DNA of 64,000 nt, taken from assembly GCF_014204625.1 (NCBI RefSeq), contig NZ_JACHLU010000017.1, positions 1 through 64,000 on the forward strand, written 5' to 3'. Under the pieces are notes generated by a model that saw only the letters and a program-made list of their open reading frames with translations, made no database searches and was not told where the DNA came from. A program made the translations under genes and the position numbers. The stretch's first letter is position 1; each line of letters starts with the position of its first letter. Source of the DNA: Gillisella vitis (GTDB lineage Bacteria; Pseudomonadota; Alphaproteobacteria; Rhizobiales; Rhizobiaceae). This document shows positions 42,773 to 52,143 of the stretch, piece by piece.

Positions 42773-42957
42773 TACCCCCCTCTGCCCTGCCGGGCATCTC
42801 CCCCTCATGGGGGGGGGAGATTGGATAGACGTGGCCACTGATGTCTTCAAACAGATCGCGATTTCCGACACGTTTGAGAGGTGATGTGAAGCGAGCGAGC
42901 AGTCGCAGATCGATCTCCCCCTTGAGGGGGAGATGTCCGGCAGGACAGAGGGGGGTA
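42773..42957. repeat. Inverted-repeat element (family 3) downstream of orphan gene
   Basis: The 314-bp gap 42698-43011 has no gene. It holds a 185-bp unit with long inverted ends: TACCCCCCTCTG and CAGAGGGGGGTA, each continuing with CCTGCCGG and ATCTCCCCCTCA-type sequence for about 35 bases. Internal GATCGATCTCCCCC is shared with 55155-55332. A run of nine G in the left arm may be error-prone. Confidence 0.7.
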
Positions 42958-43011
42958 AACGGCATATCAAGGCCATAGCGTTGTCTACTCTAAGACAAAA
43001 CCCAACAAACC

Positions 43012-44022
43012 CTAAGCTGGAAACAACACATCTGTCACCCGAATATCGCCCACATGGCGGCCAGTCCAGTTGTGCATGGACTTGTTGGTCATGGCCATCA
43101 GGGCCGCATGTTCAGCGCTGTCTTTTGCAAAATATCGGGCCAGAAGCGCTGTCACCATGGCTTCAGCGGCGCGGGTGGTGCCGTCTTCGGCCTTGACGGC
43201 AATCGACAGGCCAAGCTCTGGCAAGACGGCGCAAAACACGCCTTCGGCTCCGGTTTTGGCAAAGATTTTGTGGGGTGCGACCTGCATGATCAAGGTGCAG
43301 GCCCGCTTGGTGCCAGCCACATAAAAAGGTTCTGCCATGCAGGCGTCGATCAGGCGTTTTGCGGCTTTGGCACGAAGAGGCTCAAGCCCCTGCCCCGTGG
43401 CCATTTTGGCAAAGCCATGGGCCAGACCTTTCAGCGGCACGGCGTAGGTGGGAATGGAACAGCCATCGGTGCCGCAAGCGTCGTGGTCCAGAACAGCACC
43501 CGTGAGGCTTTGCAGGGTGGCGCGAATGTCGCGTTGCAGCGGGTGGCCATATTCCACATAGCCTTTTGGATCATAGCCGGAATGGACGCAGGCGCAGACA
43601 AAGCCCGCGTGCTTGCCAGAGCAATTGTTGTGCAATGCTGTTGGCTTTTCCAATGTGCGCGCCTGATGGATCAGGGTTTTCTGATCAAACGACCAATGGG
43701 CACCGCATTCCAGCACATCCCCATCACGGCCCGCTTTGGCCAGCATGCTTGCTGCCGTTGCCACATGCGCATCCTCGCCGGAATGGGAGGAGCAGGCCAG
43801 CGCCAGTTGGCGGTTATCCAGCCCATAGGCATCGGCAGCGCCGCTCTCGATCAGCGGCAAAGCCTGCATGGCCTTGCAGGCCGAGCGCGGAAATGTCGGC
43901 GCATCAATATCGCCCGCTGAAAACACCACCTCGCCGTCGCCATCCACCACCACGGCCACACCATGATGACGGCTCTCAACGCGATTGCCACGAGTGACTT
44001 CAACAGTGATGGGATTGCGCAT
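43012..44022 (-). CDS. ansA: Rhizobium etli-type L-asparaginase
   Basis: A 336-aa asparaginase of the class first described in Rhizobium etli (unrelated to E. coli AnsA/AnsB). It hydrolyses L-asparagine to aspartate and ammonia in the cytoplasm. Conserved segments are ACSSHSGED (about residues 75-83), NNCSGKHAGFVCAC with the nucleophile-region Ser-Gly-Lys, DACGTDGCSIPTYA and, near the C-terminus, KTGAEGVFCAVLPELGLSIA. Cys residues cluster near a reported metal site. ATG 44022 has GAGG six bases upstream, preferred over a longer frame. It lies 66 bp after the GT41 pair on the same strand. Confidence 0.86.
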   Translation of the reverse strand: MRNPITVEVTRGNRVESRHHGVAVVVDGDGEVVFSAGDIDAPTFPRSACKAMQALPLIESGAADAYGLDNRQLALACSSHSGEDAHVATAASMLAKAGRDGDVLECGAHWSFDQKTLIHQARTLEKPTALHNNCSGKHAGFVCACVHSGYDPKGYVEYGHPLQRDIRATLQSLTGAVLDHDACGTDGCSIPTYAVPLKGLAHGFAKMATGQGLEPLRAKAAKRLIDACMAEPFYVAGTKRACTLIMQVAPHKIFAKTGAEGVFCAVLPELGLSIAVKAEDGTTRAAEAMVTALLARYFAKDSAEHAALMAMTNKSMHNWTGRHVGDIRVTDVLFPA

Positions 44023-44088
44023 GACAGACCTCGACATGGGATAAGATGCTGCTGTGATAAACACGGCTTCATGCCTTGCCAACCGTCT

Positions 44089-46002
44089 TTACAGAAAAGG
44101 CTCCACTCTCGCTGGCAAAGCAGGTACATCGATATGGTCTGGCTCCAGCCCCGCCCGCGCCCGCTCTGCCATCATCTCATAGGCCTGCTCCAGATGGCGG
44201 GTGAAGCGCTCCGTATCAAACAGCGGCCTGATGGCGCGGTTTTGCGCCAGCCGCGCTCTCACGGCATCAAGATGGCCTTTCTCTGTTGCATAGCGCACAG
44301 CCTTGGCAACAAAATCATCCCCGTCTTCCGCCACCAGTTCCGGCAGATCAATCGCCCGCAACAGGCTTTCCGACACCCGGGAGGCAAAACTTTTGCCCTT
44401 CTTGGTCAAGACCGGCACACCAGCCCACAAAAGATCAGAGGTTGTGGTGTGGCCATTATAGGGGAAACTGTCCAGCGCCAGATCGGCCAGTCCAAGCCGA
44501 TTTATATGCTCGGCATAGTGTTTTTGACTGGCAAACAGGATGCGCTGGGGTGCAACGCCCTGCCGTGCAAATTCTGCGGTCAAATTTTTCTGCTGCGCAT
44601 CACCGGCACACAAAATCCACAACAGGCTGTCCGGTACAGCCACCAGCACCCTTGCCCAGAGATCAACCGTTTCAGGCATGATTTTGGCGCTCCCATTGAA
44701 GGAGGCAAACACAAAACGATCATCCGGCAAACCGTTTTCAGCCCGGCGACTGGGCTGTGGCAAAGCGCGGGTGATCGAGCCATTGCTTTGATAGCACTCC
44801 GGCAGGCGACACAGTTTCTCAGCAAAACCAGATGCGTCGCAATCGGGGGTGACGACGGGGTCGGTCAGCGCATAATCCAGCTCAATACCGCCAACCGAGC
44901 CGGGAAACCCCAGATAAGAGACCTTGATGGGGGAGTCAGACCCATTGATGATGCCGAGTCTTGCGCCAAACGTATGCCCCTTCAAATCCACAAGAATGTC
45001 GATGCCGCGTCGGGAAATCTCTGCCACCACCTCCTCGTCGGAGCGCTCACGCACCGTAACGACGTTGGCCTGAATGGCGGGTGGCCAGTTTTTTTGCGCC
45101 TGCGCCGCATCTGCCGGAGAGTGGCAGAACAATGTCACCTCAAAACGCTGCCGGTCATGGGCCAGAAGAACATCATAGAGCAATACCATGGTTGCATGGG
45201 CGTAAAAATCGGATGATACATAGCCAATCCGCAGCTTTTCGCCCTTTGGTCGAATGGCCCGGCGCGGTCCCTGCCGCTTGAGCTGAAATCGGCTGCTGCC
45301 AAGGGAATCGATGTCTGGACGCGCCAGCAAGGCGGGATCATCACACCAGAGCCGACGCGACAATGCGGTTTCGCGCATCAGAACGGATGCGATAAAGGGA
45401 TCATCGACGGCGCTTAAGCGGGCAATCCATTGTCGTATCGCCGGAAAATCAAGCAGGGAACGGCAGGAGATGAAATGATTGACCGCAACAAAGCTGTCAT
45501 CAGGACTTTCCGCGTAACGCTGGTCCACAAGAGCCTTGAGCGTCAGCCGCTGGCGGGTGGCCGAGTAATGGTTCACCGCCAGTTGCAAGCCGCGGCCCTG
45601 ACGCATATCCACCTTGGGCAGCAGCAGATTGAGCGCATCCGAGGCACCGGCGGCAAGCAGACCTTCACCAACAGCGATCAGAAAATCGCTGTCATCCACA
45701 TTCAGCAATGCCGCTTGCAAACCAATGCTGGCCAGACGATCAAACGATTTTGCCGTGATCAACAATTGCGCCGCATATTTGAGAAACACGCTCTGCTGAT
45801 CCGGCATCAATCTGGCGGCAGCAAGAAAGCTGTCGGCGGCATTCAGATTGTCGCCCAGCTTCATCTCGATATTGCCAATCAGCATATGCAGCGGGCCTGC
45901 ATTGTCTTTTTGCCTGTCCCTTGCTGCTTTGGCGGCTGTCAGCGCGTCAGTCAGCTTGCCAGCCTTATAGGCGAGAAGCGCTTCTTCAAATGTATCAGCC
46001 AT
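44089..46002 (-). CDS. O-GlcNAc-transferase-like (GT41/SPINDLY) glycosyltransferase
   Basis: A 637-aa protein. Residues 1-260 form an N-terminal helical repeat region resembling TPR (EEALLAYKAGKLTDALTAA and similar), which binds protein substrates. The C-terminal half is a GT41 catalytic domain: KLRIGYVSSDFYAHATM (OGT N-cat), DILVDLKGHTFGARLGI, FASFNGSAKIMPETVDLW and GHTTTSDLLWAGVPVLTKKG (C-cat, UDP-GlcNAc contacts). Such enzymes transfer a sugar to Ser/Thr or Asn of proteins. ATG 46002 overlaps the stop of the upstream paralogue by eight bases, so both are translated from one message. Target unknown; flagellin is encoded at the end of this window and is a candidate. Cytoplasmic. Confidence 0.87.
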   Translation of the reverse strand: MADTFEEALLAYKAGKLTDALTAAKAARDRQKDNAGPLHMLIGNIEMKLGDNLNAADSFLAAARLMPDQQSVFLKYAAQLLITAKSFDRLASIGLQAALLNVDDSDFLIAVGEGLLAAGASDALNLLLPKVDMRQGRGLQLAVNHYSATRQRLTLKALVDQRYAESPDDSFVAVNHFISCRSLLDFPAIRQWIARLSAVDDPFIASVLMRETALSRRLWCDDPALLARPDIDSLGSSRFQLKRQGPRRAIRPKGEKLRIGYVSSDFYAHATMVLLYDVLLAHDRQRFEVTLFCHSPADAAQAQKNWPPAIQANVVTVRERSDEEVVAEISRRGIDILVDLKGHTFGARLGIINGSDSPIKVSYLGFPGSVGGIELDYALTDPVVTPDCDASGFAEKLCRLPECYQSNGSITRALPQPSRRAENGLPDDRFVFASFNGSAKIMPETVDLWARVLVAVPDSLLWILCAGDAQQKNLTAEFARQGVAPQRILFASQKHYAEHINRLGLADLALDSFPYNGHTTTSDLLWAGVPVLTKKGKSFASRVSESLLRAIDLPELVAEDGDDFVAKAVRYATEKGHLDAVRARLAQNRAIRPLFDTERFTRHLEQAYEMMAERARAGLEPDHIDVPALPARVEPFL

Positions 46003-47941
46003 CACATCCACCACTCTGGCAGGCCGCCTTGTGCTCACTGGCATGAGGCAGTGCCGGTATATCCATGCTCACAGGCGGCAGTTTCTGGCGCGCCCGCTCT
46101 GCCATCATCTCATAGGCCCGCTCCAGATGCCGGGTGAAGCGCTCCGTATCAAACAGCGGCTTAATGGCGCGATTTTGCGCCAGTCGCTGCTTCACCTCCA
46201 CCATCTGCTGTGGGTTCTGAGCAAGCGCAATCGCCTTTGCCACGAAGGCATCGGCATCAGCCGTCACCAGATCCTCAAGGCCAATCGCATTCAGCAGGCT
46301 TTCAGACACCCGCGCCGCAAAGCAGTTGCCCCTTTTGGTCAGAACCGGCAAACCCGCCCACAACATGTCCGAGGTGGTGGTGTGGCCATTGCAGGGAAAA
46401 GTGTCGAGCGCCAGATCGGCGAGTGTCAGTCTATTGACGTGAAGCGCATATTCCTGCTTTTCGGCAAAATATAACCGATCCGGATCGACACCATTGCTGG
46501 AGAAAGCGTCGCGCAAATTTTTCTGAGTAAACGAGTCCCAGCACATAATCCACAGCAGGCTATCGGGAACGGCCGTCAGAGTCCGGGACCATAGGCTGAT
46601 CGTCTCAGGGGTGATTTTCTGTACACCATTGAATGATGCAAATATAAATGCGCCATCTGGCAAACCATAGTGTTCGCGGCTGCGCAATTGCGGTTTTGGA
46701 CGACTGGAGGTGCTGTTGGGTTGATAGGTTTCTGGCAGCCTACAGAATTTTTCCTGATAAAAAGGAGCGGCATTGTCGGGCGTCACGATTGCATCCGAAA
46801 TGACATAATCCAGATCAACACCATGAACAGGTCCGGGAAACCCAAGCCAGGTCAGTTTGACTGGTGCGTTGGACAGATTGACAATACCAAGTCGTGCCCG
46901 GGGTGAATGGCCTTTGAGATCCACCAGAATATCAACCCCGCAACGGTCTATTTCGGCGGCGGCATCTGCATCAGAAAGGTCACGAATGGAAACAATCTCA
47001 CGACGGAGCAGCTCCGGCATTTGTGCCTGCGTGGCTGCGGCCTTGGCATCCGTGTAGCAAAACAGTGTGATCTGGAAGCGATCACGATCATGCGCCACAA
47101 GTCCATCCAAAAGCAGCATCATGGTCGCATGAGTTGAAAAATCGCTGGACAGATAACCGATATGCAGCCTCTCACCCACTCCCCGCATCAAACGGCGGCT
47201 GGCAGGGCGCGCCGCGTAACTTGCCACCAACTGGCGGCTCTGCAAAGTTGGGTAGGCTTGCAGCCGTTCATCCTCGCACCAGAACAGACGCGCCAGAGCA
47301 TCTTCCCTCTCTAAAACCGCCACAGCAAAAGGTGTGTCCAGGGCCTGCATCATCTTCTGGTGGCGGGCAATGGTGGGAAAGTCAGCCCGGATTTGTGCCG
47401 AGGAAAGCCGTAAGGTTTCAATCACCACATCATCTGGCAGCGTCTGCTGCACCTCGGCAAGCAAGGCATCCATCGCTTGCAGATCGCCATCCATCTGCAA
47501 CAGATTCAGGGCAAAAAACATCGCAGGCCCGCTGTTGCGATCCAGAAAACCGATCAGACTGCATGCAGCCTTGCGCGCTGGCGCATCCCATGGCTCAACA
47601 ATGGTCTGAGCCATGCTGAGCACAAATGCGGCATCCGCCGAATTGGCCAGAGCCGCTTTAAGGCCAATGCCCCGCAGCCGATCGGTTTCCCCCGCCTGCT
47701 GATAGAGCGTGGCTGCCAGCTTCAAAAACACCGGGCTTTGGGCCGGATTGTTTTCAGATGCAAGGACAAAAGCGTCCCCCGCACCGGCCCGATCTCCCTG
47801 CTTTGCCAGAATATTGCCCATCAAGGCCTGCGCCATGGCGTAATCGGCGCGATCATGGCCCGGCACGGCGCGCGCCTTGCGCAAGGCGTCCTCAAAATCA
47901 CCCGCCTGATAGGCGCGCACGGCCTCCTGTATTCTGCTCAC
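45995..47941 (-). CDS. O-GlcNAc-transferase-like (GT41/SPINDLY) glycosyltransferase
   Basis: A paralogue of about 648 aa, with the same layout as its downstream neighbour: TPR-like helices (IQEAVRAYQAGDFEDALRKA) in the first 260 residues, then the GT41 domain with RLHIGYLSSDFSTHATMM, DILVDLKGHSPRARLGI, FASFNGVQKITPETISLW and GHTTTSDMLWAGLPVLTKRG. GTG 47941 (AAGGA eleven bases upstream) is chosen; a TTG at 47977 would add twelve residues. Sequence between the two proteins is clearly related but substantially diverged, so the duplication is not recent. They may act on different proteins or as a heteromer. A 450-bp gap upstream contains a tiny transcription unit. Confidence 0.86.
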   Translation of the reverse strand: MSRIQEAVRAYQAGDFEDALRKARAVPGHDRADYAMAQALMGNILAKQGDRAGAGDAFVLASENNPAQSPVFLKLAATLYQQAGETDRLRGIGLKAALANSADAAFVLSMAQTIVEPWDAPARKAACSLIGFLDRNSGPAMFFALNLLQMDGDLQAMDALLAEVQQTLPDDVVIETLRLSSAQIRADFPTIARHQKMMQALDTPFAVAVLEREDALARLFWCEDERLQAYPTLQSRQLVASYAARPASRRLMRGVGERLHIGYLSSDFSTHATMMLLLDGLVAHDRDRFQITLFCYTDAKAAATQAQMPELLRREIVSIRDLSDADAAAEIDRCGVDILVDLKGHSPRARLGIVNLSNAPVKLTWLGFPGPVHGVDLDYVISDAIVTPDNAAPFYQEKFCRLPETYQPNSTSSRPKPQLRSREHYGLPDGAFIFASFNGVQKITPETISLWSRTLTAVPDSLLWIMCWDSFTQKNLRDAFSSNGVDPDRLYFAEKQEYALHVNRLTLADLALDTFPCNGHTTTSDMLWAGLPVLTKRGNCFAARVSESLLNAIGLEDLVTADADAFVAKAIALAQNPQQMVEVKQRLAQNRAIKPLFDTERFTRHLERAYEMMAERARQKLPPVSMDIPALPHASEHKAACQSGGCDG

Positions 47942-48089
47942 GCTGTGTCTGTTCCTTAAAATTGCATAGGCTCGCAATCGGTCTATTGGTCCGACTTTGC
48001 ATGAAGCTGGAGGCGGCCTGTCGTTGCAGCTTTACAATGCCGGGTCCAGACGCAGACCAGGAGTCAGACGCAAACCCGAAGCAAGACGC

Positions 48090-48116
48090 AAAAAAGGGCC
48101 GCTTGCGCGACCCTTT
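48090..48116 (-). terminator. Terminator of the tiny gene at 48123-48267
   Basis: On the minus strand GGGTCGC/GCGGCCC pairs (one mismatch) around a GCAA loop, extended by AAA/TTT, then six T (complement of 48090-48095). It lies directly after the small open frame. Confidence 0.6.
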
Positions 48117-48122
48117 CCTGTT

Positions 48123-48267
48123 TTAAGCTTTCATGAGCTTGATATGCACAAAGGCCGTGACCCGCATCAGCGGATCACTGAGGAAGGCGTGGTCAGACCG
48201 GGGGCTGCCCCTTTCCGTTCATCACCATCCCAAAGCCCCTATTGCAGATCGAAATCTCATTAGACAT
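48123..48267 (-). other. Possible tiny gene with frame change
   Basis: ATG 48267 has a strong GGAAGGTGATCC ribosome site and opens MSNEISICNRGFGMVM before stopping after 24 codons. Another frame continues from the AAAGGGGCAGCCCCC tract as a protein-like SDPLMRVTAFVHIKLMKA ending at TAA 48123, seven bases before a terminator. Start signal, length and terminator suggest a real small transcript, either a 24-aa peptide gene or a 47-aa protein with a one-base frame change. Not recognised. The rest of the 47942-48392 gap shows a CAGACG-rich stretch (48050-48090) and the promoter region of this unit. Confidence 0.35.
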
Positions 48268-48392
48268 TGGATCACCTTCCTTTCTCTATGTTGACGATAA
48301 GAAGAAGGTAGGTCACAAACTGCGCTCTAGCAAGGCACGAAAGATAAAACCTTGCATTGTTGAGTGATGGCTCAACAATCAGACCCCTCTTC

Positions 48393-49394
48393 TCAATTCA
48401 ATGTCAGCATGATCTTGCCGATGTGGTTGCTTTCCTCCATCAGTCGATGTGCGTCAGCCACCTGCTCAAACGGCAGAACGGCATGGATCACCGGGGCGAC
48501 CGTGCCATTTTCCAACAACGGCCAAACCTCTGATCGCAGATCATCGCGGATGGCGCGTTTTTCTTCGGCACTGCGCGGGCGCATGGTGGAGCCTGTCACG
48601 GTCAACCGCTTGACCATGATCGGGGCAAGATTGACCTTCTCGGCCACAGCCCCTCCCAGAAAAGCGATGATCGACAGGCAACCATCCTTGGCCAGCGATG
48701 CGATGTTTTTCTCAAAATAGGCAGCGCCAATCATATCAAGAATGACATCCACGCCCTTGCCGTCAGTCTCGGCTTTGATGACGGCGGCAAAATCCTCTGT
48801 TTTGTAATTGATGGCGCGCCTGGCCCCAAGCTTGATGCAGGCCTCACATTTTTCATCCGAGCCTGCGGTGGCAAACACATCGGCCCCAAAGGCCTTGGCA
48901 AGCTGGATGGCCGTGGTGCCAATACCGGAGGTTCCGCCGTGGATCAGCACAGTCTCGCCCTCAGTCACACCGGCCATCTGAAACAGATTGGCCCAGACGG
49001 TAAAAAAGGTTTCCGGCACCGCGGCCGCCTTGATGGCATCAAAGCCCTTGGGCCAAGGCAGGGTCTGACCAGCGGGCAGAACACAGAATTCGGCATAGGC
49101 ACCGCCATTCGCCAGACCGCAGACCTTATCGCCGATGAAGAACTCGACCACGCCCTCGCCAACGGCCACCACTTCGCCTGCCACTTCCAGCCCCAGCACG
49201 AGGCTTGCATCTTTTGGCGGCGGATAGGTGCCCTGACGTTGCGCCACATCCGGGCGATTGATGCCAATGGCGGCCACTTTCACCATCACTTCGCCGGGCC
49301 GCACCTGAGGCACAGGCCCCTCTGCCATGCGCATCACCTCAGGACCGCCGGAGCCGGATAGATCAATATAGCGCATTCTGGCGGGAAGTGTCAT
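48393..49394 (-). CDS. NAD(P)H quinone oxidoreductase, zinc-independent MDR family
   Basis: A 333-aa medium-chain dehydrogenase/reductase of the QOR/PIG3 type. It has the substrate-domain opening [19 protein letters not shown] and [18 protein letters not shown], the NADPH-binding [21 protein letters not shown] (around residues 142-162), and [24 protein letters not shown]. The cysteine ligands of catalytic zinc are absent, as usual for quinone reductases. It transfers electrons from NADPH to quinones in the cytoplasm. ATG 49394 has AGGAG seven bases upstream. Single gene; nothing nearby hints at regulation. Confidence 0.91.
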   Translation of the reverse strand: MTLPARMRYIDLSGSGGPEVMRMAEGPVPQVRPGEVMVKVAAIGINRPDVAQRQGTYPPPKDASLVLGLEVAGEVVAVGEGVVEFFIGDKVCGLANGGAYAEFCVLPAGQTLPWPKGFDAIKAAAVPETFFTVWANLFQMAGVTEGETVLIHGGTSGIGTTAIQLAKAFGADVFATAGSDEKCEACIKLGARRAINYKTEDFAAVIKAETDGKGVDVILDMIGAAYFEKNIASLAKDGCLSIIAFLGGAVAEKVNLAPIMVKRLTVTGSTMRPRSAEEKRAIRDDLRSEVWPLLENGTVAPVIHAVLPFEQVADAHRLMEESNHIGKIMLTLN

Positions 49395-49503
49395 TGCGTT
49401 GCTCCTGAAATTGGCCAATCACGTCCGTTGCGAGACAACAGATAAGCGATCACACCGGCCATTTAAAGGCGTCCGATTGACGCGCAACCCATGCAGACAT
49501 CCA

Positions 49504-51309
49504 TCAATCCATCACTCGGAACCGGGAGATATGCAGACCAGTTTCGCTTTCCTTGGCATATTTCTTGATGGCGGCAATCTCGGATGAAAGGCGATTGACA
49601 TCATCAATCACCAGCCCGGTCGGCAATTCCAGCACCCCAATGGAGCAACGCATCAGGGCGAAATCCCGCGTGATGCCATGGCGGTCTTCGCCGCGAATCC
49701 GCCCGGAGGCGCGATCTTCCGGCGAATACAGCTCGGCAACATCACCGTGGAAATCCGAGAGCAGGCGATCGAGAATCTCTCTCAGCTCGTCGCCCGTCCA
49801 GTCACTCAGGCCAATGAAAAAATCATCGCCCCCGACATGGCCCAAAAACACACCATCGGCAAAGAAATAGCGCCGCATCAAAGCCGCAAACAGCGAAATG
49901 GCATGGTCGCCCAGATGAAAGCCGTAATGGTCATTGAAGGGTTTGAAATTGTCAAAATCACAGTAGCAGAAATGCCGGAACCCATCGCTGTCGCGTCCCG
50001 CATCCTGCATGAAGCTGCGAATGGCGCGATTGCCCGGAAGGCCGGTCAGAGGGTTTTGCTCCTGCGCACTCTTCAACTGTTTCTCGTTGATGATGCGGAT
50101 CAGCGATGCCGCCGAAATCACCCCGGCATAGCGCATGTTTTCGGTCAACAGCACACAATCACTGCCCTCTGTATTGGCAAAAATCGCCATCAGCCGATCG
50201 GCATCCGCATCCAGCCCCACCACAGGGGCACGGTCAACAAAATGCGAAATGGTGCGCTCATACACCTTGTTTTTCAACAGATCCCGGCCAAACGGCTGGT
50301 AGATATATTCCTTCAGGTGGATCTCGTGAATAATGCCGCGCGGCTCGCCATTGGCGTTGAGAACCGGAAAGAAGGATTGCCGCGGATTGCGCCGGAAGAG
50401 GTCAAACACGCTTTCAATCGTGTCGTTTTCAAATACGGTTGGCAGCCGCTCAATCTGCTTGCGGATCAGAATTTCATCGAGCGACTGACTGCTGCTGCGC
50501 GTTTGCCCCACCTCGCGCAAATGAGGATAGGCAGGCAGAAGCTCTGCCAGATGCGTTGTGGGTCTGGCAATCAGCCAGCCCTGCACCAGATCCACCCCAA
50601 GTTCCCGGCAGGTGATAAATTCACCTTCCGTTTCAATGCCTTCGGCTATCACCCGCACACCCAGCACATGGGCAATCTGCACGATGTTTTTCACCAGATG
50701 CCGCTTGCGCGAATTGCCATCCACACCGGAGATGAAGTGCCGGTCGATCTTGAGATAATCCACCGGATAATCGCACAACAGCTTCATCTCGGCATGGCCA
50801 ACGCCAAAATCGTCAATGGCCAGTTTGAAGCCTGCGCGGCGCAATCGCATGACCAGATCGGCAAACTCCGGCACATTGGTGTTGTCAAACCGCTCTGACA
50901 GCTCAAAACACACCGACGAGGGCGCAATGCGGGCCGCCTTCAGATGGGTCAGCAGGGCATCCACCATGGCATCGCCAAACGGAATGAGCCGCACATCCAG
51001 ATTGATGAACAGGGTCAGGGTGGCGCGATCTGCAAGGGTTGCGAATTTGGCCAAAGCACGGCTGGCCACCATCTGCTCCAGCGCCAGAAGCTGACCAACA
51101 GCCTCGGCCTGATCCAGAATGTCCAGCGGCGTTTTAAAACCGATCCGCTCCTGCCCGCGCATCAGCGTCTCATAGCCGAAGACTGCACCTGTCTGTACTT
51201 CGACAATCGGCTGAAGTGCATTTTCAACCACGAGCTTCGCCAGGGTCAACAATTGATCACTCGCAAAACGACGTACTCCACCCACATCCGTCGCAAGGCT
51301 GACTGCCAT
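49504..51309 (-). CDS. EAL-CBS-GGDEF cyclic-di-GMP protein with altered motifs
   Basis: A 601-aa cytoplasmic signalling protein. The N-terminal EAL phosphodiesterase domain spans about residues 25-265 with FGYETLMRG in place of EAL, FELSERF, AIDDFGVGHAEMKLL, DYLKIDRHFI and AEGIETEGE. A CBS pair lies around 290-415 (PTVFENDTIESVFDLF, TISHFVDRAPVVGLD). The C-terminal GGDEF domain reads NPLTGLPGNRAI, CDFDNFKPFNDHYGF and HVGGDDFFIGL, i.e. GGDDF instead of GGDEF. Most metal-binding EAL residues persist, so phosphodiesterase activity is plausible; cyclase activity is doubtful. CBS domains could sense adenine nucleotides. ATG 51309 has GGGGA upstream. Confidence 0.9.
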   Translation of the reverse strand: MAVSLATDVGGVRRFASDQLLTLAKLVVENALQPIVEVQTGAVFGYETLMRGQERIGFKTPLDILDQAEAVGQLLALEQMVASRALAKFATLADRATLTLFINLDVRLIPFGDAMVDALLTHLKAARIAPSSVCFELSERFDNTNVPEFADLVMRLRRAGFKLAIDDFGVGHAEMKLLCDYPVDYLKIDRHFISGVDGNSRKRHLVKNIVQIAHVLGVRVIAEGIETEGEFITCRELGVDLVQGWLIARPTTHLAELLPAYPHLREVGQTRSSSQSLDEILIRKQIERLPTVFENDTIESVFDLFRRNPRQSFFPVLNANGEPRGIIHEIHLKEYIYQPFGRDLLKNKVYERTISHFVDRAPVVGLDADADRLMAIFANTEGSDCVLLTENMRYAGVISAASLIRIINEKQLKSAQEQNPLTGLPGNRAIRSFMQDAGRDSDGFRHFCYCDFDNFKPFNDHYGFHLGDHAISLFAALMRRYFFADGVFLGHVGGDDFFIGLSDWTGDELREILDRLLSDFHGDVAELYSPEDRASGRIRGEDRHGITRDFALMRCSIGVLELPTGLVIDDVNRLSSEIAAIKKYAKESETGLHISRFRVMD

Positions 51310-51494
51310 GAAATTCCCCGTTTGAAATCAATAAAGTCTGACATGAGGATGACCCGAAAATACTGAAGCAATACTTGATCGTTGATGAAGTTTTCATGAC
51401 AACTCTGGAGTTACACACCAAAAAATAAAAATCCGAAACACGCTGGCAATCATCAAGAGCAGGAGTGCCGTGGCCAGAGATAATATTTTTATTG

Positions 51495-51508
51495 ATTGAT
51501 CGATCAAT
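51495..51508. promoter_or_regulatory. Candidate BetI operator
   Basis: Perfect 14-bp palindrome ATTGATCGATCAAT, extended with one mismatch by TTG on the left, in AT-rich DNA about 35 bp upstream of betI. Position and dyad suit autoregulation by the TetR-family protein BetI, released by choline. Confidence 0.6.
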
Positions 51509-51544
51509 TAAAAATAAACTGATTGTCATCAAAAGGAAAGAGCC

Positions 51545-52141
51545 ATGCCAAAACTGGGAATGGAGCCGGTGAGAAAAAAAGCACTGGTCGATGCCGCACT
51601 GAAAACCATAGGCCTGCATGGCTCTCTGGCAGTGACCATGTCACAGATTGCCCGCAATGCTGGCGTCTCTCCTGCGCTTGCCCATCATTATTTTGGCTCC
51701 AAAGAGCATTTGCTGATCGAGACCATCCGCTCCTTGCTGCGGCAATTGCGGACAGACACGGTGCGCGAGCTTGGCCGTGCCGCAACGCCGGCAGAGCGGA
51801 TTTCCGCCTTGATCCGCGTCAGCTTTCAGGCGGATCAATTCACCCCGGACACGATTGCCGCCTGGCTGGCCTTCTATTCCGAAGTGCCACGCTCGGACGC
51901 CACCCGTCGGCTGTTGCTGGTCTATGCCCGCCGCCTGCGCTCCAATCTTTTGCACGCGCTCATCACGCTTTGCCCGAGAGCGGATGCCGAGCGCATTGCC
52001 GAAGGCACGGCGGCAATGATTGACGGGCTGTATATCCGCCAAAGCCTGCGGGCAGCACCGCTGTCCATTGATGCCTCTGTCACATTGGTCGAAGATTATG
52101 TCAGCAGCCAATTGCGCGCCATTGAGCGGGAGACGAATTGA
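51545..52141 (+). CDS. betI: TetR-family choline-responsive repressor BetI
   Basis: A 198-aa repressor of the glycine betaine pathway, normal length. HTH in the first 60 residues (VDAALKTIGLHGSLAVTMSQIARNAGVSPALAHHYFGSKEHLL) is characteristic of BetI, and the C-terminal domain is the choline-binding part (SFQADQFTPDTIAAWLAFYSE). It is first gene of betICBA as in Sinorhizobium meliloti. AGGAAAG lies upstream of ATG 51545, and a perfect palindrome lies just upstream. The stop is two bases before the betC start codon. Confidence 0.95.
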   Translation: MPKLGMEPVRKKALVDAALKTIGLHGSLAVTMSQIARNAGVSPALAHHYFGSKEHLLIETIRSLLRQLRTDTVRELGRAATPAERISALIRVSFQADQFTPDTIAAWLAFYSEVPRSDATRRLLLVYARRLRSNLLHALITLCPRADAERIAEGTAAMIDGLYIRQSLRAAPLSIDASVTLVEDYVSSQLRAIERETN

Positions 52142-52143
52142 CC

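Noticed and set aside
42807-42816. Run of nine G as a phase-variable tract
   Set aside because: It lies in a non-coding inverted-repeat arm with no promoter or reading frame attached.
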